From Bacteroidaceae bacterium (GTDB lineage Bacteria; Bacteroidota; Bacteroidia; Bacteroidales; Bacteroidaceae), in NCBI GenBank assembly GCA_902362375.1, contig CABIVS010000008.1:80696-144695 (forward strand): a DNA stretch of 64,000 nt, given 5' to 3'. Shown piece by piece: positions 1 through 8,789 of this stretch (the first letter of the stretch is position 1; each line of letters starts with the position of its first letter). The notes under the pieces are model-generated. The model did not search any database and was not told the DNA's origin. It worked only from the letters and a program-made list of their open reading frames with translations. The position numbers were made by a program, and so were the translations under genes.

Positions 1-1
1 A

Positions 2-172
2 GCAAGTGAAAAAGAAGTGCACTTGTTAGAGCAAAAAGGATATGAAAGAATGGTGAATGAGATTGTCCCCGTACAACAGGGGGAAGCATACCGCAAGCCG
101 AGTAACAAAGCAGTCAAAGAGGCTGTAAAGGAGCTGAATCCCGATGCGAATAGCCTGGGTAGCAGAGGATAA
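2..172 (+). CDS. C-terminal end of an unidentified gene (partial)
   Basis: The reading frame is open from the window edge and ends with TAA at 170-172, leaving the last 56 residues of a protein that begins outside the window. The piece is charged and hydrophilic, with a Lys/Glu-rich helix-like stretch (KAVKEAVKELNPDAN) and a Gly/Ser/Arg tail. I do not recognise the family and see no catalytic motif. The stop codon lies in the loop of a perfect 9-bp hairpin. The decayed sequence that follows makes a mobile or accessory origin possible, but that is inference only. Confidence 0.5.
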   Translation, partial: ASEKEVHLLEQKGYERMVNEIVPVQQGEAYRKPSNKAVKEAVKELNPDANSLGSRG

Positions 173-182
173 TTCCTCTGCT
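161..182. terminator. Hairpin overlapping the stop codon of the first gene
   Basis: AGCAGAGGA (161-169) pairs perfectly with TCCTCTGCT (174-182) around the loop TAAT, which contains the stop codon. No T-run follows, so it may act as an mRNA 3'-end stabiliser rather than a classical intrinsic terminator. Confidence 0.5.
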
Positions 183-235
183 GTTACCCTGATTATTACA
201 TCAGTCCCAAAGGTTCAGGAGGCTTTCAGTGATTC

Positions 236-370
236 TCATTTAGGGAAAGTAAGAATAAAATAACTTCCTTTCCCTGATTCCGATTTTATATTGATACTTC
301 CGTCATGCAAAGTTATGATTTGTTTGCACAGGCTCAATCCGATGCCCGAACCGGATGTTTGGGTAGTAGA
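236..370 (-). pseudogene. Remnant of a sensor histidine kinase (C-terminal ATPase end)
   Basis: Read on the minus strand, the segment ending at TGA 236-238 encodes FSTTQTSGSGIGLSLCKQII, continuing through LHDGSINIKSESGKGSYF to a final LTFPK. This is the G-box (GSGIGLSL) and last beta-strands of a HATPase_c domain, as in NtrB/NtrY-type kinases. Upstream of about 370 the frame no longer looks like a kinase, and there is no room for the dimerisation domain. It is therefore a truncated remnant of roughly 45 codons, probably left by a deletion or rearrangement. Confidence 0.6.
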
Positions 371-400
371 GAATTGGATAGGAGGGGGTGAGGTAAAAAA

Positions 401-433
401 CAGAGGTTCCGTTTGCTTGAAACGAAGCCTCTG
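401..433. repeat. Imperfect inverted repeat in the decayed region
   Basis: CAGAGGTTCCGTTT (401-414) and AAACGAAGCCTCTG (420-433) form an imperfect 14-bp stem with a 5-nt loop; a third partial copy of the arm (AAACGGAGC) follows at about 442. It may be a small dispersed Bacteroides repeat. I cannot test copy number from one window. Confidence 0.4.
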
Positions 434-788
434 AATGTATCAAACGGAGCTTCTTCCGCACAGGTTTGGAGCCTTCATTTAGGGGATAAAAAAAAGCGTC
501 TTTTTTCTGAACGCATTGCGAAGGACACGGAAAATATTCCGTCGCAAATTGCGAGAACGGTTTGAAGCCATTGATGATGTAGGTTTCCGTGCCTGTTTTG
601 TCTTCTTTCATTATAAAAAATTAAATTGTATATCAAACCTGTATTGTCGGCTTAATTTCCCGCAAAAGTATGAAAAGGAATTGATTTATAACTGTAAAAT
701 AAATTGATTTTTAAGGACGTAAATTAGGTGTGTCAAAATCTATTTTTAGTTTTGTTTTGTCGAATAAATTCGGCTGTTAAATCAGTAA

Positions 789-1151
789 ACAATAATTATT
801 AAAAAAGCTGATGAAGAAAGAAGATTTGATTTCGTTTATGAAAGAAATCGCTGTCTTGATAAGTTCAACGAGTTTAAAGTGAACAGCGAAAAATATGAAC
901 TCACACTAGCGCTTAACGTGAAAAAGGGGGATTATGCCGCTATCAAGGCCGAGCTGACCTGCAGTAAAGGAATGGAAGTAGCTATTGTAAAAGTTACCAC
1001 TCGTGCAGCTGCTACTCCCTGGGGGGTAGAACTTACCAGTCCGACATTCAAAGAAGATAAGACGATTGATGTTAACGCTAAGGTAACTTTCTCCTACCGG
1101 CAAATACAGTCTGCCAGATGGTCGTTAATAAACCCTGCTGCCTGCAAGTGA
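789..1151 (+). pseudogene. Small hypothetical ORF, probably frameshifted and missing its own end
   Basis: An ATG at 811 starts a 23-residue frame (MKKEDLISFMKEIAVL...) that stops at 880-882. A second frame, open from 789 and offset by one base, continues with no ATG near its 5' end (GTG at 879) to 1151. It encodes a beta-rich segment (YELTLALNV, MEVAIVKVTT, TIDVNAKVTFSY). Its last 58 bases run into the convergent tag gene, so its natural stop is probably lost. A frameshift joining the two frames plus a 3' truncation explains this best. The family is unknown to me. A short real gene starting at the GTG remains possible. Confidence 0.35.
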
Positions 1152-1666
1152 GCATAACAAATCGTAGCTCCAAAGAATTTAAATCCTCGTTTCTTCATAT
1201 CCTTGCTCATGGCATCAGATTCGGGAGATGATACCGGAATCTCACTCAATGACTGAAAGGTATTGATGATCGGTTTTCTTTCGGGAAAGAACGACAGTGT
1301 ATAGTCGTAAAAACTACCGAATTCTTTTTGTATGGCTAAGAACTGTCTTGCATTTGTAATTGTCGCTTTGATTTTCAGACGGTTTTTCACAATGCCATCA
1401 AATTGCATCAGTCGTTCAATATCTTCATCGTTCATTTGTGCCACTCGTTCAGGGTCGAAATCACAAAAGGCTTTGCGATATCCCTCTCGCTTTTTAAGGA
1501 TAGTTATCCAACTCAATCCTGCTTGAGCACTTTCCAGCACAAGAAACTCAAACAGTGTCTTGTCGTCGGTCACTAACTTTCCCCACTCCTGATCGTGGTA
1601 TTTCACATACAGTTCGTCAGTTCCGCACCAACCGCAGCGTCCGTTTACTATATCTTGCATAATCAC
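1094..1666 (-). CDS. tag: DNA-3-methyladenine glycosylase I
   Basis: This 190-residue base-excision repair enzyme removes 3-methyladenine from alkylated DNA in the cytoplasm. It aligns over its whole length with the Tag family: the N-terminal RCGWC segment, YHDQEWG near residue 24, ESAQAGLSWITILKKREGYR (with Glu45 at the position of the catalytic Glu of E. coli Tag), and the C-terminal KRGFKFFGATICY block. Zinc-snap ligands can be placed at Cys11, His24, His183 and Cys187. Length matches the family. It lies downstream of spt on the same strand but is separated from it by a terminator, so it is probably transcribed alone. Confidence 0.95.
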   Translation of the reverse strand: MIMQDIVNGRCGWCGTDELYVKYHDQEWGKLVTDDKTLFEFLVLESAQAGLSWITILKKREGYRKAFCDFDPERVAQMNDEDIERLMQFDGIVKNRLKIKATITNARQFLAIQKEFGSFYDYTLSFFPERKPIINTFQSLSEIPVSSPESDAMSKDMKKRGFKFFGATICYAHLQAAGFINDHLADCICR

Positions 1667-1693
1667 ACATATTGTTGTAGGCGTAAAGATAAT

Positions 1694-1729
1694 AAAAAAG
1701 TCTGATACATTACTGTACCAGACTTTTTT
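1694..1729 (-). terminator. Intrinsic terminator after spt
   Basis: AAAAAAGTCTG (1694-1704) pairs with CAGACTTTTTT (1719-1729). The stem is flanked by A and T runs and lies just past the spt stop on the minus strand. Confidence 0.8.
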
Positions 1730-1750
1730 AGATGATTTATATAAATCGGA

Positions 1751-2935
1751 TTATAAAATATCCAGTGCTTTAAATGCCTTAACCAGCTTCTCTACAGCGC
1801 GGTCAATTTGATCTTTTGTATGAGTAGCCATCAATGCCACACGCACCAAAGTATCTTGCGGTGCACATGCCGGAGGAATAACAGGATTGATAAATACACC
1901 CTCGTCGAAAGCCAATTTAGTGACCATGAATGTTTTCTCCGTGTCACGTACATAAAGAGGAATGATAGGTGATTCTGTTGCACCGATTTCAAAACCTGCT
2001 TCACGGAAACGCTTTAATGCATAGTTGGTAGCTTCCCACAGCGCTTCAAGTCTTTCCGGTTCATTCTGGATGATGTGGAGAGCTTCAAGAGCAGATGCGG
2101 TAGCAGCCGGAGTGTTGGATGCACTAAATATATAAGTACGTGCGTTGTGACGTAACCAGTTGATGATAGAAGAATCAGCAGCAATGAATCCACCGATAGA
2201 AGCCAGCGATTTGCTGAAAGTACCCATAATCAGGTCAACTTCGTGAGTCAGACCGAAATGGTCGCAAACGCCACGTCCTTGTTTTCCGAATACCCCCAAT
2301 CCATGAGCTTCGTCTACCATGATAGTAGCGTTGTATTTATGTTTCAAGCGTACGATTTCGGGCAAGTTTGCCAGGTCGCCTTCCATAGAGAACACGCCGT
2401 CTACTATGATGAGCTTCACTGAATCCGGGTTGCACTTTTGAAGTTGCTTTTCCAGATCCGCCATATCGTTATGCTTATATTTCAGTTGTTGAGAGAAGGA
2501 GAGGCGACGGCCATCTACGATAGATGCATGGTCGCGGTCGTCACAAATGATATAATCATTGCGATCTGTCAAAGCAGGAATAACTCCGGAATTCACCGTA
2601 AAACCGGTTGAGAAGCAGAGCGCTTCATCTTTGCCTACAAAGGCAGCCAGTTCTTTTTCCAATTGAACGTGCAGGTCAAGTGTACCATTCAAGAAGCGCG
2701 AACCTGCGCATCCGGAACCATATTTATGCATGGCCTTGACACCTGCTTCAATCACTCTTTCATCTCCCGTAAGGCCAGTGTATGCATTGGAACCGAACAT
2801 CAACACTTCGTGTCCGCCCATTTCTACCTCTGTACCCTGTTTTCCTTCTATCTCACGGAAATATGGGTAAACGCCCTGTGCCATAAACTTTTGTGGCAGG
2901 TCGTACTTAGCTAACTTCTCTTGTAATAATCCCAT
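1751..2935 (-). CDS. spt: Serine palmitoyltransferase (alpha-oxoamine synthase family)
   Basis: This PLP enzyme condenses an amino acid with an acyl-CoA. In Bacteroides the close homologue of this 394-residue protein makes 3-ketosphinganine from serine and a fatty acyl thioester, the first step of sphingolipid synthesis. Visible features are the substrate-gating GSGCAGSRFLNGT (73-85), His136, which stacks on the cofactor (CDDRDHASIVDG), Asp208 and His211 in the VDEAHGLG motif, and the Schiff-base Lys242 in GTFSKSLASIGG. Relatives with the same fold are KBL and BioF. I prefer Spt because of the Bacteroides context, the absence of biotin or threonine-catabolism genes nearby, and the divergent lipid kinase next door. 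Confidence 0.85.
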   Translation of the reverse strand: MGLLQEKLAKYDLPQKFMAQGVYPYFREIEGKQGTEVEMGGHEVLMFGSNAYTGLTGDERVIEAGVKAMHKYGSGCAGSRFLNGTLDLHVQLEKELAAFVGKDEALCFSTGFTVNSGVIPALTDRNDYIICDDRDHASIVDGRRLSFSQQLKYKHNDMADLEKQLQKCNPDSVKLIIVDGVFSMEGDLANLPEIVRLKHKYNATIMVDEAHGLGVFGKQGRGVCDHFGLTHEVDLIMGTFSKSLASIGGFIAADSSIINWLRHNARTYIFSASNTPAATASALEALHIIQNEPERLEALWEATNYALKRFREAGFEIGATESPIIPLYVRDTEKTFMVTKLAFDEGVFINPVIPPACAPQDTLVRVALMATHTKDQIDRAVEKLVKAFKALDIL

Positions 2936-3021
2936 GAATTATAATTTATTATACTCATAATCAGATCGTTCGCTGACGATCTAGCATCTTTTTATCTTAA
3001 CAAGTGTTTAAAAACAGGGGG

Positions 3022-3029
3022 CAAAGATA
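3022..3029 (-). promoter_or_regulatory. -7 box of the spt promoter
   Basis: On the minus strand this reads TATCTTTG, the Bacteroides -7 consensus, about 87 bases ahead of the spt start. Confidence 0.6.
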
Positions 3030-3123
3030 ACAAAATTTGCTTTTATCTGTTCTTTTTAAGAGAAAAAAGTTGCTTGCATGTGATTAGAAACCTCTAATAG
3101 ATTAAAATTTAAGATATTTATAT

Positions 3124-3131
3124 TACTTTTG
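3124..3131 (+). promoter_or_regulatory. -7 box of the lipid kinase promoter
   Basis: TACTTTTG, a common Bacteroides -7 variant also found here before aspS, dapA and moxR. It lies 25 bases before the ATG at 3156 and argues against the earlier TTG at 3129 as start. Confidence 0.55.
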
Positions 3132-3155
3132 TCGTCTACAATTGACAAAAATGGC

Positions 3156-4181
3156 ATGAACGAAAGGATGAAAAAAATAAAATTCGTCGTCAACCCTATT
3201 TCGGGAACACAAAGTAAAGAATTGATTCTTAACTTGCTGGACGAAAAAATAGACAAGGCGAGATACTCTTGGGAAGTAGTGTATACGGAAAGAGCCGGTC
3301 ATGCAGTAGAAATAGCTGCCAAAGCTGCCGAAGAGAAAACTGATATAGTAGTGGCTATCGGCGGGGACGGGACAATCAATGAAATAGCTCGTTCGTTGGT
3401 GCATACTGATACCGCACTGGGAATTATTCCTTGCGGATCGGGCAATGGACTGGCGCGGCATTTGCATATACCGATGGAACCGAAAAGGGCGCTGGAAGTG
3501 CTGAATGAAGGTTGCATGGATGTTATAGATTATGGTAAGATTAATGGTGTGGATTTTTTCTGCACTTGCGGATTGGGGTTCGATGCTTTTGTTAGTCTGA
3601 AGTTTGCACATGCCGGTAAACGCGGGCTGTTGACTTATCTGGAAAAGACCCTGCAAGAGAGTCTTAAATATGAACCGGAAACGTATGAACTGGAAACGGA
3701 AAACGGAGTTTCCAAGTATAAGGCTTTCCTGATTGCCTGCGGAAACGCGTCGCAATATGGAAACAATGCTTATATCGCCCCGCAAGCTACGCTGACGGAT
3801 GGCTTGCTGGATGTGACCATTCTTGAACCATTCACCGTATTGGATGTCCCCTCATTGGCTTTCCAGTTATTCAATAAGACAATCGATCAGAATAGCCGTA
3901 TCAAGACTTTCCGTTGCAAGCAGTTGTGTATCCGCCGCACTTCTCCGGGAGTAGTGCACTTTGACGGCGACCCCATGGAAACGGACGCTAATGTGAACAT
4001 TGAGTTGATCCAAAGGGGATTGCGCGTAGTGGTGCCGCAAGCGTCGGAAAAGGATGCTGCCAATGTGCTCCAAAGAGCGCAGGAATATATGAATGGCATC
4101 AAATTGATGAATGAAGCCATCGTCGACAATATAACAGACAGAAACAAGAAAATATTGAAAAAGCTGACAAAGAAAGTCTGA
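3156..4181 (+). CDS. Diacylglycerol kinase-family lipid kinase
   Basis: This is a 341-residue member of the DAGK_cat/YegS family, which phosphorylates lipid hydroxyls with ATP at the inner membrane face. The nucleotide-binding signature GGDGTINE is at about residue 69 and the PCGSGNGLARHL loop at about 92; a C-terminal lipid-kinase beta domain follows, then a Lys-rich tail (RNKKILKKLTKKV) that could sit on acidic membranes. ATG 3156 is chosen because the promoter box overlaps the earlier TTG. It is divergent from spt, sharing a 220-bp intergenic region. Sphingosine and ceramide kinases share this fold, so a sphingoid substrate is possible but unproven. Confidence 0.85.
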   Translation: MNERMKKIKFVVNPISGTQSKELILNLLDEKIDKARYSWEVVYTERAGHAVEIAAKAAEEKTDIVVAIGGDGTINEIARSLVHTDTALGIIPCGSGNGLARHLHIPMEPKRALEVLNEGCMDVIDYGKINGVDFFCTCGLGFDAFVSLKFAHAGKRGLLTYLEKTLQESLKYEPETYELETENGVSKYKAFLIACGNASQYGNNAYIAPQATLTDGLLDVTILEPFTVLDVPSLAFQLFNKTIDQNSRIKTFRCKQLCIRRTSPGVVHFDGDPMETDANVNIELIQRGLRVVVPQASEKDAANVLQRAQEYMNGIKLMNEAIVDNITDRNKKILKKLTKKV

Positions 4182-4222
4182 TAAAATAACGGATTACTGA
4201 CTACGAATTACAAATTATTGCG

Positions 4223-4230
4223 TACTTTTG
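4223..4230 (+). promoter_or_regulatory. -7 box of the aspS promoter
   Basis: TACTTTTG followed by CG, 60 bases before the aspS ATG. It is the main reason to place the aspS start at 4290 rather than further upstream. Confidence 0.55.
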
Positions 4231-4289
4231 CGCAGTTTTGGTTCAATCAAAATAAAAACGCGAGTGATAATCGTTTAAATAAAAAATAT

Positions 4290-6053
4290 ATGTTCAGAAC
4301 GCACACATGTGGAGAACTAAGAATCTCTGATGTAAACAAGCAAGTTACGCTGTCCGGATGGGTACAGCGCAGCCGTAAAATGGGAGGAATGACTTTTATT
4401 GACCTCCGCGACCGTTACGGAATTACCCAGTTGGTCTTTAACGAAGAAATTAATGCTGAACTCTGTGAACGTGCTAATAAATTGGGACGTGAGTTCGTCA
4501 TTCAAGTGACAGGAACGGTTAATGAACGTTTCAGCAAGAATGTAAACATTCCTACCGGAGACATTGAAATTATCGTTTCCGAACTGAACGTACTAAATAC
4601 TGCAATGACTCCCCCGTTCACCATTGAGGATAATACGGATGGTGGTGATGATATCCGCATGAAATATCGTTACCTGGATTTGCGTCGTAACGCTGTCCGC
4701 TCTAATCTGGAACTGCGCCACAGAATGACGATTGAAGTTCGCAAATATCTGGATAGTCTGGGCTTCATCGAAGTGGAAACGCCTGTTTTGATCGGTTCTA
4801 CTCCTGAAGGTGCACGTGACTTCGTGGTGCCGTCACGTATGAATCCGGGACAGTTCTACGCACTTCCGCAATCTCCGCAGACATTGAAGCAATTGCTGAT
4901 GGTTTCCGGTTTCGACCGTTACTTCCAGATCGCAAAATGTTTCCGCGATGAGGACTTGCGTGCTGACCGTCAGCCGGAATTTACGCAGATTGACTGCGAA
5001 ATGAGCTTCGTTGAGCAGGAAGATATTATCACTACTTTCGAAGGAATGGCTAAACATTTGTTCAAAACACTGCGTGGTGTGGAACTGGCTGAACCGTTCC
5101 AGCGTATGTCTTGGGCGGATGCCATGAAATATTATGGTAGCGACAAACCGGACTTGCGTTTCGGCATGAAATTCGTGGAATTGATGGATATTATGAAAGG
5201 TCACGGATTCTCTGTTTTCGATAATGCTGCTTATGTGGGTGGTATCTGTGCCGAAGGTGCTGCAACCTATACCCGTAAACAACTGGATGCATTGACGGAA
5301 TTCGTAAAGAAACCGCAGATTGGTGCAAAAGGTATGGTATATGCCCGTGTAGAAGCGGACGGAACTGTGAAATCGAGCGTGGATAAATTCTATACGCAGG
5401 AAGTGCTTCAGCAAATGAAAGAGGCATTCGGTGCTAAACCGGGTGACTTGATTCTGATCCTGTCCGGCGACGATGTGATGAAAACGCGTAAACAACTTTG
5501 TGAGCTTCGTCTGGAAATGGGCGCTCAACTGGGATTGCGTGATAAGAATAAGTTTGTTTGCCTTTGGGTGATTGACTTCCCGATGTTCGAATGGAGCGAG
5601 GAGGAAGGCCGTCTGATGGCTATGCATCATCCGTTTACTCATCCGAAGCAGGAAGATATTCCTATGTTGGACACTGATCCGGCAGCTGTACGTGCAGATG
5701 CTTATGATATGGTAATTAATGGTGTGGAAGTTGGCGGCGGATCTATCCGTATCCACGATGCGAAATTACAGGCGAAGATGTTCGAGATTCTTGGATTCAC
5801 TCCGGAGAAGGCAGAAGCACAGTTTGGCTTCCTGATGAATGCCTTTAAGTATGGTGCACCTCCTCACGGTGGTTTGGCATACGGACTCGACCGTTGGGTA
5901 TCTTTGTTCGCAGGTTTGGATTCTATCCGCGACTGTATTGCGTTCCCGAAAAACAATTCCGGACGTGATGTGATGCTGGATGCACCGTCTGCAATCGACC
6001 AGACTCAACTTGATGAACTGAATTTGATCGTTGATCTGAAAGAGGGCGAGTGA
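4290..6053 (+). CDS. aspS: Aspartyl-tRNA synthetase
   Basis: This 587-residue class IIb synthetase charges tRNA-Asp with aspartate. The start at [11 protein letters not shown] gives the usual bacterial AspRS N-terminus: an OB-fold anticodon-binding domain with [20 protein letters not shown] (to about residue 110), then the class II catalytic core. Motif 1 lies in [17 protein letters not shown], motif 2 in [18 protein letters not shown], and motif 3 in [15 protein letters not shown]. The bacteria-specific GAD insertion is present between motifs 2 and 3. Length and motif order are normal. The stop overlaps the start of the GtrA-like gene by 4 bases, implying translational coupling. Confidence 0.97.
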   Translation: MFRTHTCGELRISDVNKQVTLSGWVQRSRKMGGMTFIDLRDRYGITQLVFNEEINAELCERANKLGREFVIQVTGTVNERFSKNVNIPTGDIEIIVSELNVLNTAMTPPFTIEDNTDGGDDIRMKYRYLDLRRNAVRSNLELRHRMTIEVRKYLDSLGFIEVETPVLIGSTPEGARDFVVPSRMNPGQFYALPQSPQTLKQLLMVSGFDRYFQIAKCFRDEDLRADRQPEFTQIDCEMSFVEQEDIITTFEGMAKHLFKTLRGVELAEPFQRMSWADAMKYYGSDKPDLRFGMKFVELMDIMKGHGFSVFDNAAYVGGICAEGAATYTRKQLDALTEFVKKPQIGAKGMVYARVEADGTVKSSVDKFYTQEVLQQMKEAFGAKPGDLILILSGDDVMKTRKQLCELRLEMGAQLGLRDKNKFVCLWVIDFPMFEWSEEEGRLMAMHHPFTHPKQEDIPMLDTDPAAVRADAYDMVINGVEVGGGSIRIHDAKLQAKMFEILGFTPEKAEAQFGFLMNAFKYGAPPHGGLAYGLDRWVSLFAGLDSIRDCIAFPKNNSGRDVMLDAPSAIDQTQLDELNLIVDLKEGE

Positions 6054-6439
6054 AAGAATCTGTACGTATATTCCGTTTTATAGTCATCGGTACAATGAAC
6101 GCCTTAATTATGGCGTTGGTTGTATGGTTAATGATGAAAGAAATGTCATTCGACGGTGACTATATGGTGGCTAATATAACAGCGTATCTGATAGCTCAAA
6201 TCCATAACTTTATCTGGTGCAAATACTGGATATTCCCCGTAGAAAATAAAAAGAATAGTATCTGGAAACAGATACTGCTCTTTTGTTCTGCTTTTGCCGT
6301 GGCTTACACCGCACAGTTCTTATTTCTTGTGTTATTGGTAGAAGGATTGGACGTGAATGAATATCTGGCCCAATTCCTGGGATTGTTTATTTATGGAGGG
6401 GCTAATTTTCTAGCCAACAAAAAAATAACGTTTCAATGA
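6050..6439 (+). CDS. GtrA-like family membrane protein
   Basis: This is a 129-residue integral membrane protein starting with GTG in a 4-base overlap with the aspS stop (GTGA). It has four hydrophobic helices (about residues 8-30, 40-60, 72-97 and 105-122), the usual GtrA topology, and ends with the family-like [11 protein letters not shown]. GtrA proteins are thought to flip or carry polyprenyl-linked sugars during cell-surface glycosylation. No glycosyltransferase partner is adjacent, so the actual substrate cannot be inferred. An intrinsic terminator follows 25 bases downstream. Confidence 0.85.
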   Translation: MKESVRIFRFIVIGTMNALIMALVVWLMMKEMSFDGDYMVANITAYLIAQIHNFIWCKYWIFPVENKKNSIWKQILLFCSAFAVAYTAQFLFLVLLVEGLDVNEYLAQFLGLFIYGGANFLANKKITFQ

Positions 6440-6463
6440 AATAGTTATTTATGATAATATATT

Positions 6464-6518
6464 GAAAGGGCACAGAGTTCTAAAATTAGATTTGAACTCT
6501 GTGCCTTTCTTTTTTTCT
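6464..6518 (+). terminator. Intrinsic terminator after aspS-gtrA
   Basis: GAAAGGGCACAGAGTTC and GAACTCTGTGCCTTTC form a long stem (one bulge) followed by a run of Ts (CTTTTTTTC). Confidence 0.9.
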
Positions 6519-6632
6519 TTATTAGATAAACTTTATATAGGAAACTTTATGTGATAAAATTCAGGCAATAAATTTCCTGTAATAAACTTCCTACAATAAA
6601 CTTTTTGCAGTAAAGCTATGTTGGAGCAATCT

Positions 6633-7517
6633 TTAATCCAGAAAGCGTTTGGTTAGCCCATCATATTCGTCAATCCGGCGATCACGAAGGAAAGGCCACC
6701 AACGGCGAACGTTTTCCGAACGTTCCATATCTATTTCCACTACCATGTTTTCCGGGTGATCGTTTCCGGCTTGTGCCAGAAATTCCCCTTGTGGTCCCGC
6801 TACAAAACTGTTTCCCCAGAATAAGATACCGTTTGTTTGTCCGGATGGATCAGGCTCGTGTCCTACACGGTTGACGGAGATAACAGGAAGTCCATTGGCA
6901 ACGGCATGAGCGCGTTGTGAAATAATCCAGGCATTGAGTTGACGGGCTTTTTCATCGTCCGTATCGCTGCTTTCCCAGCCAATGGCGGTAGGATAAATTA
7001 AAAGTTCTGCACCTTTCAGTGCCATCAGACGGGCAGCTTCCGGATACCATTGATCCCAGCATACTAATACGCCCAGTTTTCCTAAGGAAGTTTGAATCGG
7101 TTCAAAGCCGATGTCTCCCGGAGTGAAATAGAACTTTTCGTAGTAAGCCGGATCATCGGGAATATGCATTTTCCGGTATTTTCCTGCAATGCTTCCGTCG
7201 CGGTCGAATACGACAGCGGTGTTATGATAAAGTCCGGGAGCACGTTTCTCAAAAAGAGAGGTGACAAGGACTACTTCATTAGCTGCTGCCAACTCGGAAT
7301 AAAAGCCTGTGGAAGGCCCGGGAATTGGTTCGGCAAGATCAAACAGGTTAGTGTTTTCTGTCTGGCAGAAATAAAGTGAATTGTGTAACTCCTGGAGCAC
7401 AATCAGTTGTGCGCCGTGGGCGGCACAAGCCTCGATACTCTTTGCGAGGTTCATCAGATTGGCTTTAATATCTGCGGTATTGGATTGTTGGATGATTCCG
7501 ACTTTTATCTTTCTCAT
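6633..7517 (-). CDS. aguB: N-carbamoylputrescine amidase
   Basis: This 294-residue nitrilase-superfamily enzyme hydrolyses N-carbamoylputrescine to putrescine, CO2 and ammonia in the cytoplasm. The catalytic Glu-Lys-Cys triad is at Glu43 (LQELHNS), Lys116 (YRKMHIPDDP) and Cys153 (VCWDQWYPEAARLMA). The YYEKFYFTPGD segment is typical of plant-type AguB. It lies directly downstream of aguA on the same strand, so the two genes together convert agmatine to putrescine, the second half of the arginine decarboxylase route to polyamines. Confidence 0.93.
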   Translation of the reverse strand: MRKIKVGIIQQSNTADIKANLMNLAKSIEACAAHGAQLIVLQELHNSLYFCQTENTNLFDLAEPIPGPSTGFYSELAAANEVVLVTSLFEKRAPGLYHNTAVVFDRDGSIAGKYRKMHIPDDPAYYEKFYFTPGDIGFEPIQTSLGKLGVLVCWDQWYPEAARLMALKGAELLIYPTAIGWESSDTDDEKARQLNAWIISQRAHAVANGLPVISVNRVGHEPDPSGQTNGILFWGNSFVAGPQGEFLAQAGNDHPENMVVEIDMERSENVRRWWPFLRDRRIDEYDGLTKRFLD

Positions 7518-7584
7518 GATGAATAATTAGTGGGTTGATTCATTCATTATTTTATAATTCCTTTATAGCTTCTTTGTAATTCTT

Positions 7585-8634
7585 TTATGACTCCTTTATA
7601 ACACCCAGCGGATATTGCATGGTGACGCAGTGTAGGGAACCGTGCTGTTTAATCAGGGCGCGACAGTCTATTCCAATTATTTGATAATTTGGAAATGCCT
7701 GTTGCAATACTTCTTCTGCTTTTTTGTCATTCGCCGGCTGATTGTATGTCGGGTAGAGAATAACGTCGTTCATAATCAGGAAATTGGCGTAAGTTGCAGG
7801 CAGGCGTTCGCCGTCTTCTTCTATCTTGTCTGCCATGGGTAAGGCCAATAGGCGATAGGGTTCTCCTGCTAAGGTGCGGAATGTTTTCAGCTGTTCTTCC
7901 ATTGCGAGCAGTGCTTCGTAATGTTCATCTTCTTTGTTTTCACATTTCACGTAAGCAATGGTGTCCGTAGAACAGAAGCGTGCCAAAGTGTCGATGTGGC
8001 TGTCGGTATCATCACCGGCCAGATAACCGTGATCTAACCAAAGCACCTTTTGCAGGTGGAAGGTTGATTTCAGGTATTCTTCTATCTCTACCTGGTTCAG
8101 TCGTCCGTTTCGTTGGGGGGAAAGCAGACATTCGGAAGTGGTGAGCAATGTACCCATTCCATCGCTTTCGATAGAACCTCCTTCAAGAACGAAGTCAAGA
8201 TGGTCTATATACTGGCCTTTCAAGGCTCCGGCTTCTACGGCATGCTTGGTAATTTGATTATCCAGTTCGGAAGCAAATTTCAGTCCCCAGCCGTTGAAGG
8301 TGAAGTCGAGCAGGGAAGGGGTGCCGGTATCTATCATTGTAATGGCTCCGTGGTCGCGTGCCCATGTATCATTAGTGGCACATTCCAGAAAGCGGACGTT
8401 ATTCATATTGACAGTGGCAGCTATCTGCTTTTTCACTTCTTCCGGTTCGGGAGTGACGATCAATAATAATTCACGCTTTGCTATTTCTCTGGCAATATTG
8501 ATAAAACACTCTTGCACTTCTGCTAGCATGTAGGCCCAATCTGTACCGGCATGTGGCCATGTCAACTGTATACCGCTTTGCATATGCCATTCGGCAGGCA
8601 AATGAGGTGCTCTCATTTCTACCTGCACGGTCAT
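7585..8634 (-). CDS. aguA: Agmatine deiminase
   Basis: This enzyme of 349 residues (from the chosen start) deiminates agmatine to N-carbamoylputrescine. It belongs to the peptidyl-arginine deiminase/guanidine-modifying superfamily. The N-terminal PAEWHMQSGIQLTWPH, the WARDHGA block, VLEGGSIESDG and the catalytic Cys336 in HGSLHCVTMQYPLG are all visible. The frame extends upstream to ATG 8706, but those 24 residues (Gly/Ser/Pro-rich) match nothing in the family, so the internal ATG at 8634 is preferred. It forms an operon with aguB. Confidence 0.92.
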   Translation of the reverse strand: MTVQVEMRAPHLPAEWHMQSGIQLTWPHAGTDWAYMLAEVQECFINIAREIAKRELLLIVTPEPEEVKKQIAATVNMNNVRFLECATNDTWARDHGAITMIDTGTPSLLDFTFNGWGLKFASELDNQITKHAVEAGALKGQYIDHLDFVLEGGSIESDGMGTLLTTSECLLSPQRNGRLNQVEIEEYLKSTFHLQKVLWLDHGYLAGDDTDSHIDTLARFCSTDTIAYVKCENKEDEHYEALLAMEEQLKTFRTLAGEPYRLLALPMADKIEEDGERLPATYANFLIMNDVILYPTYNQPANDKKAEEVLQQAFPNYQIIGIDCRALIKQHGSLHCVTMQYPLGVIKES

Positions 8635-8789
8635 ATTTTTGCCGAAGTTCAACTGCAAATCTTTCTCCGAGCCGCTTGGGCTGGGGAGTCCAACCATGAT
8701 TCCCATTAGACTATATATATTTAGTTATTTATAAAATCAGTTTATTGTCTGCATCTAAAATCTGTTTGTTTTCTGCATCAATGTGACTG

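Larger units (their letters stand above)
183..788. other. Gene-poor decayed stretch
   Basis: Apart from the kinase remnant and the inverted repeat, I see no convincing coding region here. The longest open frames on either strand (303-611 minus, 516-707 plus) are low in complexity and resemble no family I know. The last 150 bases are AT-rich. Confidence 0.5.

Noticed and set aside
303..611. A 102-residue minus-strand ORF
   Set aside because: It runs through the inverted repeat and out of frame across the kinase remnant; composition is not protein-like.
3123..3785. A 220-residue minus-strand frame
   Set aside because: It is the antisense shadow of the lipid kinase, whose plus-strand frame has clear motifs.
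4833..5756. A 307-residue open frame on the minus strand
   Set aside because: It lies fully antisense to aspS, is rich in His/Phe/Arg from reversed codons, and resembles no protein family.
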